The position numbers were made by a program, and so were the translations under genes. DNA of 11,119 nt, taken from the NCBI GenBank assembly GCA_003133205.1, contig PKWK01000137.1, forward strand, positions 1-11,119, in the 5' to 3' direction. This DNA comes from Granulicella sp. Lineage in GTDB: Bacteria > Acidobacteriota > Terriglobia > Terriglobales > Acidobacteriaceae. The notes beneath the pieces were generated by a model that did no database searches, was not told where the DNA came from, and saw only the letters and a program-made list of their open reading frames with translations. Shown one piece after another: positions 5,989 to 11,119 of the stretch. Position 1 is the stretch's first letter; the number at the start of each line of letters is the position of its first letter.

Positions 5989-6591
5989 ATGAACCTGCCC
6001 AACCCTTTCCGCGCGTCAATCGTCGCGCTTTCTCTGATGTGTATTCCCAGCCTGGCCCAGACCGTCGTCGCCAAGCCCGCACCCACACCCAGCGTGACCG
6101 CCGCACCGGCGCCCATGCCCGAACCCGCCGCCACACCAGCGCCCGCACCCGCCGTCACCGTAACGCCGGCCCCTGAGCCCGCTGCCACACCAGCCGCCAC
6201 GCCCGCAGTCACGGTCACTGCAGCGCCTGGCACGACTGTAACTGCCACGTCCTCGGACGCCACGCCCGCAGCCGCCCCGGTTTCAGAAACGCATGCCCAG
6301 ATGACCAAGATGCAGACCACAATGACGGAAAACATGGCCAAGAATGACGCCGCCGATGCCGCCATGAAGGCCCACATGGACTCCCAGCAGGCCGGCACCA
6401 AGAGCGACATGGAGATGAAGCACGCCATCATCGCCCAGTTGCAGGCGATGTCCGATCAAATCCAGCAGATGAACGAGCGCATCACCGCGATATCTGCCCA
6501 AATGGAAGCGACCGCCAAGCCCGTCAAAGCCGTAAAGTCCTCCAAGCCTGCAGCGCCTGCAGTGCGACCCCCCATCAAGCCGGTCTATTAA
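5989..6591 (+). CDS. Exported Pro/Ala-rich coiled-coil protein, paralogue 2
   Basis: 200 residues from the ATG at 5989. The open frame extends upstream to 5851, but the start is set by GAGGAG (5976-5981) 7 nt before 5989 and by alignment to paralogue 1 (MNL.NP..ASIVALSLMCIP in both). Residues 1-24 are a signal peptide ending LAQ. Residues 27-97 are a Pro/Ala/Thr/Val linker, longer than in paralogue 1 (extra PAPEPAATPAA-type repeats). Residues 102-175 are the coiled coil, with MQTTMTENMAK, HMDSQQA, KSDMEMKHAIIAQLQ and SDQIQQ shared with the sister. Residues 176-200 are a basic Pro-rich tail with PPIKP, also shared. The differences lie mainly in linker length and tail. Role unknown; probably the same site and partner as paralogue 1. 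It ends at a good terminator. Confidence 0.87.
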   Translation: MNLPNPFRASIVALSLMCIPSLAQTVVAKPAPTPSVTAAPAPMPEPAATPAPAPAVTVTPAPEPAATPAATPAVTVTAAPGTTVTATSSDATPAAAPVSETHAQMTKMQTTMTENMAKNDAADAAMKAHMDSQQAGTKSDMEMKHAIIAQLQAMSDQIQQMNERITAISAQMEATAKPVKAVKSSKPAAPAVRPPIKPVY

Positions 6592-6633
6592 ACCAGGCCC
6601 ACAACTCGAACTAGGCGTGTAATTCGCCGGGTG

Positions 6634-6670
6634 CCCCACATCTCTCTTCTTGAGCTGTGGGGTTTTCTTT
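6634..6670 (+). terminator. Intrinsic terminator of paralogue 2
   Basis: CCCCACATCTC (6634-6644), 7-base loop, GAGCTGTGGGG (6652-6662) with one mismatch, followed by TTTTCTTT (6663-6670). It is the only member of the hairpin family with a T-run. It lies 42 nt after the stop codon and 12 nt before the 3' end of the convergent glycosyltransferase gene. Confidence 0.8.
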
Positions 6671-6681
6671 GCGGCGAGAGG

Positions 6682-7443
6682 TCACACCTTCTGCTTCGCC
6701 GCCGCCTCTTCGCGAATATCGACATACTCCTCCGTGAACGGCTTCTTCCGAAACGTCGTCCACAGATAGTTCAGCGTGTATCGCCCCGCCATCGTCAGCA
6801 TGCCTTCCTTCTTCAACCGCCGCGCCGAAGAGAACATCTTCAGATCGAACGTATACTTCACCCGGCCCACCCGATGCATCCGCCGCGCAATGTCCGTATC
6901 TTCACCGTAGAAAGCGATCGCCGTATTGAACCCGCCAATCTTCTCCAGCGCATCGCGCCGCAGCACAAAGTTTCCGCCCTGCACCATCGAGCCCGCGCGC
7001 AGCACCCAGCGATTCAGCGCATACACCAGAAACGCCGCCGCATAGAAGATCCTTACGCTCACCAACTGCTGCGGCGTCAGATCGTAGTAAATGAATGGCC
7101 CGCTCAGCGACACCATCTTCGCATCGCCCGCAAAGTTCGCCAGCACCTTCTCCACCCAACCAGGCGTCAGCCGCGAGTCCGAATCGACATTCGCGATCAG
7201 TTCCCCCGAACTCGCCACAAAGCCCGCCTGCCGCGCAAACGTCAGCCCTTTGCGCGCCTCGTCGACCACGCGCACGCCCGCGTAGCCCAGCGCAACCTCG
7301 CGCGTCCGGTCCGTGCTCGCATTGTTGACGACGATGATCTCAACCGCATCGCCCAGCTCCCGCGTCTGCGCCAGAATCGACTCCAGACAAGCCGGAAGAT
7401 ACGCCTCTTCGTTGTACGCAGGCACCACAAAGCTAAGCCGCAT
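6682..7443 (-). CDS. Family 2 glycosyltransferase (GT-A fold)
   Basis: 253 residues. The N-terminus reads MRLSFVVPAYNEEAYLPACL, the classic GT2 opening, with VNNASTDRT at 39-47 binding the nucleotide. The metal-binding DxD motif is DSD at 87-89 (ANVDSDSRL), and GEDTD at 180-184 is the catalytic-base region (ED). A hydrophobic stretch at about 128-148 (VRIFYAAAFLVYALNRWVL) may lie along the membrane. The length is normal for single-domain cytoplasmic GT2 enzymes, which transfer a sugar from a nucleotide-sugar donor to a lipid, glycan or protein acceptor. The specific sugar cannot be read. Only a weak G-rich ribosome binding site is seen before the ATG. It lies 261 nt downstream of the FkbH-like gene on the same strand; a shared role in surface glycan decoration is possible. 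Confidence 0.92.
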   Translation of the reverse strand: MRLSFVVPAYNEEAYLPACLESILAQTRELGDAVEIIVVNNASTDRTREVALGYAGVRVVDEARKGLTFARQAGFVASSGELIANVDSDSRLTPGWVEKVLANFAGDAKMVSLSGPFIYYDLTPQQLVSVRIFYAAAFLVYALNRWVLRAGSMVQGGNFVLRRDALEKIGGFNTAIAFYGEDTDIARRMHRVGRVKYTFDLKMFSSARRLKKEGMLTMAGRYTLNYLWTTFRKKPFTEEYVDIREEAAAKQKV

Positions 7444-7553
7444 ATGTCAACGCTAGCCCCCGCATGTTACAGGACGCTGACAATCGGCCGTCCGCATCCA
7501 TCTATATACTCCCATTCCATCGCTTGTCATTCTGTCTTGCCATTTTGTTTGTC

Positions 7554-7568
7554 ATTCCCGAAGGGAAT
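7554..7568. repeat. Short perfect hairpin in the GT2/FkbH gap
   Basis: ATTCCC, loop GAA, GGGAAT: a 6-bp stem with a 3-nt loop within GTCATTCCCGAAGGGAATCT. It is probably a small intergenic repeat; no T-run follows, and it lies inside the leader of the minus-strand glycosyltransferase gene. Confidence 0.4.
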
Positions 7569-7608
7569 CTGCTGTTGCTGTTGTGTGCTCTTGCCCGTCA
7601 GATCCTGA

Positions 7609-7704
7609 AGTTCGCAAATCGGAGACAAGATCAAACTCACCGAACCAGACTTCACCCACCTCTGCAAAGCCTACTTCGCCGAAATCGAATCCAAATCCGT
7701 GTAG
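7609..7704 (+). pseudogene. Possible C-terminal gene remnant
   Basis: After a stop at 7606-7608 the + strand reads SSQIGDKIKLTEPDFTHLCK followed by AYFAEIESKSV and a TAG at 7702-7704. The Leu-Thr-Glu-x-Asp-Phe helix start and amphipathic end look like the natural C-terminus of a protein and differ from the random look of other frames here. The stop abuts the minus-strand stop of the FkbH-like gene. No start or upstream body is present. I do not recognise the parent family. Confidence 0.3.
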
Positions 7705-9474
7705 CTAAGTCACGCTAACCAACTCATCCTCAAGGCATGCAATCTGCGTCGACCTCGCCTGCCACCCCTCCACATCGAGCACCCACAGCGTAGCCCCATC
7801 CGCCGCAGTCTCCACCAACTCGAATCCCATGCGCGCGTAATGCTCGCGCACCATCGCATTCTTCGCCGTCGGAATATAGTGCCCAAAGATTCGCCGTACG
7901 CCTCGCGCCCGAGCCTGCGCCACCACCACATTCATCATCGCGTCTTCCACTTGGCGCCCGAGCACGCGGCAACTCATCAGCCACGTATCAATATATAGGT
8001 CCGAAGCCCCTACGCCTACGCCCGCAAATCCCGCCGCCGCCAGCCTCTCCGCAGTCGCCGCTTCGCACAGCACCACCCCGATCATCCCGTTGTCGCCGTA
8101 CACATCCTTCAGCCGGAACTGCAAGGCCAGTACGTCCGTCCGTGCCATCACACGTTCGATCTCCTCCTCCACCACGCGCCGCGTGGTCAGGTTGAACTGA
8201 TTCGTCTTGTTGATCAGCTGCACAATCCGCCCGCGCCCCGCCGCATCGAACGGCCGCCACACCAACTCCATCCGCAGCCCCGCCAGGTAGCTCGCCAAAT
8301 CCGTCGCACTCTCAACTCCGGGTCCACTCCCATTCGCACCGGCAGCCGCCACTCGCCCAGCCTCTCGCTTCGCATTCGCCGCATACTGCGCAGCCCGCTC
8401 GCGGTCCTCCGCCGTCACGCCCACGCCCTCGAAATACCCCGCCGCAGCGAGCACTCGCACAAACTCCGCCGGATCTTTCGGCATCTCCGGCACTGCCGCC
8501 ATCGGCAGTTCCTTCCGCACCAGCCCGCGCTCGGCCGGATTGTCGTCGACGAACACCATCGCATCGAGTCCCAGGTTCAGCTCCCGCGCGATCCGGCGCA
8601 GACTCGTCGCCTTGTCCTCCCAGTTCGCGACGAAGCACGCGATATCCCCGCGCCGCAGCACCATCTCCGCATGCTGCTCGAACGGCAGCAGCGCATTCGC
8701 CTCATCGTTCTTCGAGCACACCGCCAGCACCACGCCGCGCTCCATCAGTCCCTTCGCGTAGCGCTGAAACTCCAGGTACGCCTCGCCCGCCGCACTGCCT
8801 TGCCCGAGCACAATCCCCTCCAGCCCGTCGTCTCCAATCACTCCGCCCCACAAAGTGTTGTCGAGGTCGAGCACCAGGCACTTCCGGCTTTGGCCCACCA
8901 TTGCGCCGACCACGCGCGCCACCTGCTCGCCGTACATCGGAGACATCGCCGGATGCACCTCCTGTTTCGCCCGATGCCAAAGCCCCGGCTCGTACCACCG
9001 CCGCAGCCCCTCCTCGCGCGCAAACGCATCCAGCGCCAGCACGGACACACCATCCTCATCCGCAGCAGAGCGCAGCCCCGCATTGATCTCCTCGACCAAA
9101 GCCGCCGGCGAACCCGCCAGCCGATGTTCCTGGTTTCCTAACAGCGGCGGAAACACCGGCATCACTGCCTGCTGCACCACAGCACACGAAAACGCCTCGC
9201 GCGCCATCCGCCAGCACGCGCGCATCGCGGCAATCGCATCGCTGGCGGCGCCCGCCTTCTCCGCCGACCCCGTCCCCACCACATGCCGCGCATCCAGCGC
9301 CAGCAGCACCACCGTCGGCGCAAACTTGTATAACCCCGAACCCGTATCCGCAAGCTCCTGCCGATACGTCCCGTACGTCCCCTCATACACCTCGATCAGC
9401 AGCCCCCGCCGCAGTCCCGCCACGCGAATCCCCGCTACAAGATGGGTCAGCGTGGACGATCCCAGCAGCGCCAG
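7705..9474 (-). other. FkbH-like part: HAD-IIIC with SGNH-like and GNAT-like regions
   Basis: FkbH proteins load a glyceryl group from 1,3-bisphosphoglycerate onto an acyl carrier protein; long forms with an extra N-terminal domain occur near surface-glycan and secondary-metabolite genes. In sequence order: SGNH-like segment (311-460), a helical linker with LWHRAKQEVHPAMSPMYGEQ (475-494), the HAD core with LDLDNTLWGGVIGDDGLEG (512-530), SKND and VDDNPAERG, a PFD..GR..Q.INKTNQFNLTTRR block, and SCRVLGRQVE (811-820) followed by a GNAT-like end. All catalytic HAD motifs are intact. Only the few dozen residues normally before the first beta strand are missing, replaced by Pgi. Codons end mostly in G (GCG, GGG, ACG, CAG), as expected for the acidobacterial part of the window. 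No acyl carrier protein gene is in view. Confidence 0.85.
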
Positions 9475-10404
9475 CCGCACCGGCAGGTTTTGTTCCAGCG
9501 CGCTGCTGCGGAAATGCCCGTCCATGGCGTGCGCGCCGCCAAGAAAATTGCGAAAGTTCTCAGCACCGATGGCGATAGCGATAGTCAGACCGATGGCCGA
9601 CCAAATCGAGTAGCGCCCGCCCACCCAGTCCCAAAATCCGAAGGTAGTCTTGATACCGAATTCGTTGGCCGCGGCCACGTTGGTCGTGAGCGCCGCGAAG
9701 TGGCGCGCGATATTCTTGCCGTCCTGCGCCTCGAACCACTGCTTGGCCGAGTGCGCATTGGTCATGGTCTCGATCGTGGTGAAGGTCTTGGACGCGATCA
9801 GAAACAGCGTGCTCTCAGGTCGCAGGCGGGCCAGCACGGCCGCGAGTTCATGGCCGTCGACGTTGGAGACAAAGTGAAAGCGTTTGGAGCGAATGGCAAA
9901 GCCGTCCAGCGCCAGCACCGCCATCTGCGGGCCCAGGTCGGAGCCGCCGATGCCGATGTTGACGACGTCGGTGATGGCCTCGTCCGCGCGCACCGGTTCT
10001 GCGTAGGCCAGCATGGCGTCCAGCGTGCTGTGGACCTGCTGCAATTCGGTCGCCAGGGGCTGGCTGGCATCAGCCGTGGCCGCGGGGGTTCGCAGCAACC
10101 AGTGCAGCACCGCGCGCTGCTCGGTGTGGTTGATTTTCTCGCCGGCAAACATGGCGTCGCGGTGCTGCTCCACGCCGCACTGGCGTGCCAGGCCGAACAG
10201 ACGTTGCTGCGTCGCAGCGTCGATCAGGTTCTTCGACAGGTCGGCAAAAACATAGGGCGCGCTCTGGCTGTAGGAGGCAAAGCGCTGCGGATCGGTGGCA
10301 AAGGCGTCCCGCACGTCGAAGCTGCGGCCGGAGTTGGCGAAGTGGCTCTGCAATGCGGCCCAGGCGGGCGTTTGGTCGCAACGGGGGCGTGGTGTGATTG
10401 TCAT
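7705..10404 (-). CDS. Pgi N-terminal half fused to FkbH-like HAD protein
   Basis: A single uninterrupted frame of 899 residues. Residues 1-310 are the first half of glucose-6-phosphate isomerase. Residues 311-315 (LALLG) form the joint. Residues 316-899 are a long-form FkbH-like protein: an SGNH-like N-terminal domain (GSSTLTHL, 315-322, then VEVYEGTYG-like IEVYEGTYGTYRQEL), a HAD phosphatase-type domain (DLDNT at 513-517, SKND at 564-567, VFVDDNPAERG at 617-627), the family signature INKTNQFNLTTRR at 731-743, and a C-terminal GNAT-like region (about 800-875). The Pgi part lacks the residues equivalent to E. coli Glu355, His386 and Lys514, so it cannot isomerise sugar phosphates. Either a real gene fusion or an assembly joint. 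The FkbH part is near full length and could be active if expressed. See the two sub-entries. Confidence 0.85.
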   Translation of the reverse strand: MTITPRPRCDQTPAWAALQSHFANSGRSFDVRDAFATDPQRFASYSQSAPYVFADLSKNLIDAATQQRLFGLARQCGVEQHRDAMFAGEKINHTEQRAVLHWLLRTPAATADASQPLATELQQVHSTLDAMLAYAEPVRADEAITDVVNIGIGGSDLGPQMAVLALDGFAIRSKRFHFVSNVDGHELAAVLARLRPESTLFLIASKTFTTIETMTNAHSAKQWFEAQDGKNIARHFAALTTNVAAANEFGIKTTFGFWDWVGGRYSIWSAIGLTIAIAIGAENFRNFLGGAHAMDGHFRSSALEQNLPVRLALLGSSTLTHLVAGIRVAGLRRGLLIEVYEGTYGTYRQELADTGSGLYKFAPTVVLLALDARHVVGTGSAEKAGAASDAIAAMRACWRMAREAFSCAVVQQAVMPVFPPLLGNQEHRLAGSPAALVEEINAGLRSAADEDGVSVLALDAFAREEGLRRWYEPGLWHRAKQEVHPAMSPMYGEQVARVVGAMVGQSRKCLVLDLDNTLWGGVIGDDGLEGIVLGQGSAAGEAYLEFQRYAKGLMERGVVLAVCSKNDEANALLPFEQHAEMVLRRGDIACFVANWEDKATSLRRIARELNLGLDAMVFVDDNPAERGLVRKELPMAAVPEMPKDPAEFVRVLAAAGYFEGVGVTAEDRERAAQYAANAKREAGRVAAAGANGSGPGVESATDLASYLAGLRMELVWRPFDAAGRGRIVQLINKTNQFNLTTRRVVEEEIERVMARTDVLALQFRLKDVYGDNGMIGVVLCEAATAERLAAAGFAGVGVGASDLYIDTWLMSCRVLGRQVEDAMMNVVVAQARARGVRRIFGHYIPTAKNAMVREHYARMGFELVETAADGATLWVLDVEGWQARSTQIACLEDELVSVT
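9475..10404 (-). pseudogene. pgi: Glucose-6-phosphate isomerase, truncated after about 310 residues
   Basis: Residues 1-310 align by eye with E. coli Pgi from its start to its NLPV.LALIG region. Landmarks: FSGEKIN-like MFAGEKINHTEQRAVLH (85-101), VVNIGIGGSDLGP (147-159), HFVSNVDGHE (177-186), ASKTFTTIETMTNAHSA (204-220), and the first family signature DWVGGRYSIWSAIG (259-272). Phosphate-binding Ser/Lys/Thr (205-211) and the Arg of GGRYS (264) are present. The other half, about 240 residues with the catalytic Glu and His, the Lys and the second signature, is absent. Full bacterial Pgi is about 550 residues. Codons end mainly in C (GCC, AAC, TTC, ATC), unlike the FkbH part. A start-codon-proximal transaldolase-like peptide upstream recalls the tal-pgi order of Burkholderiales. 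Confidence 0.88.
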
Positions 10405-10442
10405 GGGACGTGCCTACAAAATGAGCGGTTGTCTGTCTGGAC

Positions 10443-10493
10443 TCAGGCGGCCGCCACGCGGGTGAATTGCATGAGAGCATCGAGTGGGTTCAT
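10443..10493 (-). pseudogene. Transaldolase-like N-terminal remnant (16 codons)
   Basis: ATG at 10491-10493 to TGA at 10443-10445 encodes MNPLDALMQFTRVAAA. This resembles the start of many betaproteobacterial transaldolases, which begin M-N-x-L-D/E-x-L-x-Q-F/Y-T-x-V-V-A. It stops after 16 codons, 38 nt before the pgi start, where tal precedes pgi in some Burkholderiales. It is either what remains of tal after an internal deletion or a chance match; it could also be read as a leader peptide. A weak GGATAA lies 8 nt before the ATG. Confidence 0.35.
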
Positions 10494-10507
10494 GCCGCGA
10501 TTATCCA

Positions 10508-10550
10508 GGGGCCATGGGAGTGGAGGTACCGGGCTTTACCCCATGACCCC
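10508..10550. other. Extended stem-loop upstream of the tal-like remnant
   Basis: GGGGCCATGGG (10508-10518) pairs with CCCATGACCCC (10540-10550) except for one C-A mismatch, and an alternative inner helix GGTA/TACC (10525-10528, 10537-10540) is possible. No T-run follows on either strand. It may be a structured leader or part of a mobile-element end. The rest of 10494-10662 holds no gene I can support. Confidence 0.4.
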
Positions 10551-10662
10551 GGACTCCTTCGGAAACACGCTTAGAAAAGGGCCAGGTAGAAGCGCCTTAC
10601 GGCAACGCCGGTCAGAGCGGGGGGCCACTTTTTTTACCCTCGGTACAGCGGCAGGGTTCTAC

Positions 10663-11013
10663 CTACCGCATGCACCGTCGCAACTCCATACCCGCCTTCA
10701 TCTTCACCATTGGCTCGCCATTGCTCAGCCAAGTCCTCCAATGCAAGGGCGCGATCTGCTCGCGGTATTCGACGGGTGACAGGCTCTCTGAAATTCCCAG
10801 GATACAGGTTTCGATGTCCAGGACTGCCTCCATTTCAAGATCGCCGACATTGCGCCAGTAGTCCCTATTGGCCATCTTTTCAGCGGCTCGACCCTGCTCA
10901 ATCAACAGCCTCTCCAACAGTCTATGGCGAACCAGGTTGGCCCAGCTGTCCTTATGGAACTCCGCCCTCGTTCGAGAGCTTGTGCCGCAAATGCTAGGAA
11001 AGCGCCATCCCAT
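10663..11013 (-). CDS. Small protein of unknown function
   Basis: 116 residues from the ATG at 11011-11013, or 70 residues from the ATG at 10873-10875 (MANRDYWRNVGDLEMEAVLD). Neither start has a strong ribosome binding site. Codon choice (mainly C or G third positions) and the mix of charged and hydrophobic residues look like real coding sequence: a helical stretch NLVRHRLLERLLIEQGRAAE, then DIETCILGIS and SPVEYREQIAPLHW. There is no signal peptide or membrane segment. I recognise no family. A 7-bp palindrome spans the longer start, arguing slightly for the shorter one. It could also be a decayed fragment, as the neighbourhood holds other remnants. Confidence 0.45.
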   Translation of the reverse strand: MGWRFPSICGTSSRTRAEFHKDSWANLVRHRLLERLLIEQGRAAEKMANRDYWRNVGDLEMEAVLDIETCILGISESLSPVEYREQIAPLHWRTWLSNGEPMVKMKAGMELRRCMR

Positions 11014-11026
11014 AAATAGGGGATGG
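11005..11026. promoter_or_regulatory. Palindrome between divergent genes
   Basis: CCATCCC (11005-11011) and GGGATGG (11020-11026) flank ATAAATAG, forming a 7-bp inverted repeat with an AT-rich centre. It lies between the minus-strand small gene and the plus-strand response regulator, so it could be an operator for either. Confidence 0.3.
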
Positions 11027-11074
11027 CAGAACAGGCCGGGACGGCTATGCTCAGACGATATTTGGAATCATGGA

Positions 11075-11119
11075 ATGAAGCAAGTGTGGCGTGTGTTGGT
11101 GGTTGAAGACGATGTGCAG
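11075..11119 (+). CDS. Response regulator, N-terminal start only
   Basis: ATG at 11075 opens a frame that runs to the window edge and reads MKQVWRVLVVEDDVQ. This is the first beta strand and acidic pocket of a response-regulator receiver domain (RVLVVEDD, with the two Asp that bind Mg2+); the phosphorylated Asp would lie beyond the edge. The ribosome binding site is weak (TTGGAA about 9 nt upstream). A second ATG at 11070 is out of frame. The output domain and partner kinase cannot be seen. It is divergent from the small minus-strand gene. Confidence 0.7.
   Translation, partial: MKQVWRVLVVEDDVQ

Noticed and set aside
7464..7718. 84-codon + frame with a hydrophobic stretch in the gap between GT2 and FkbH
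   Set aside because: It has no ribosome site, crosses the intergenic hairpin, and a different frame shows the more protein-like tail ending at 7704.
6682..10404. FkbH-like protein plus glycosyltransferase as a polyketide or natural-product cluster
   Set aside because: There is no acyl carrier protein, synthase or other biosynthetic gene nearby; two genes 261 nt apart are not enough to call a cluster.
10600..10640. T-run at 10629-10635 as a terminator
   Set aside because: The GC-rich sequence before it does not fold into a clean stem directly abutting the T-run, and on the other strand the run reads as A.
9442..10779. 445-codon open frame on the + strand
   Set aside because: It is antisense to the clearly homologous Pgi sequence and is rich in Arg, Gln and Gly, as expected of a shadow frame in GC-rich DNA.

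Overview
The left roughly 9.4 kb looks like an Acidobacteriota chromosome (Terriglobia type). This is inferred from short secreted proteins of unknown function, a PEP-CTERM protein, a PEGA protein, a DUF3606 protein, and above all a family of GGGTGCCCCA/GGGTGGCCCA hairpins after almost every + strand gene. The right end, from about 9475, reads differently: codons switch from G-ending to mostly C-ending, and the visible pieces (N-terminal glucose-6-phosphate isomerase, a transaldolase-like start peptide, the start of a response regulator) look proteobacterial, most like Burkholderiales. These taxonomic calls come from recognition, not from a search.

Layout. 3-911 (+): C-terminal bulk of a HEPN-like protein, more A/T-rich than its neighbours and probably accessory. 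927-1008: hairpins between convergent genes. 1016-1858 (-): secreted PEGA-domain protein. 1859-2204: a degenerate 50-bp repeat, a BrnA-type antitoxin fragment (-), and a promoter for the PEP-CTERM gene at 2205-2945 (+). 2946-3442: gene-free stretch with a hairpin, a tandem 30-bp repeat and the second copy of the 50-bp repeat. 3443-6591: five small + strand genes: DUF3606; a glycine-zipper secreted protein and a downstream exported protein that probably form an operon; then two tandem paralogues, exported Pro/Ala/Thr-rich coiled-coil proteins duplicated with their flanks. 6634-6670: terminator. 6682-7443 (-): family 2 glycosyltransferase. 7609-7704 (+): possible C-terminal gene remnant. 7705-10404 (-): a single open frame joining the N-terminal 310 or so residues of Pgi to a nearly complete FkbH-like HAD protein. 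10443-10493 (-): 16-codon transaldolase-like remnant. 10663-11013 (-): unknown small protein. 11075-11119 (+): first 15 codons of a response regulator.

The main observation is the Pgi-FkbH fusion. The joint falls exactly on a LALLG stretch that both families can supply, Pgi lacks its catalytic C-terminal half, and codon style changes at the same place. It is either a recent rearrangement or an assembly chimera joining two organisms. Other points of interest are the tandem coiled-coil duplication, the 3'-end hairpin family, and the antitoxin relic lying under a promoter. No complete, coherent new multi-gene system is evident. The + strand cluster between 3443 and 6591 is best read as a set of envelope or stress proteins of unknown role.
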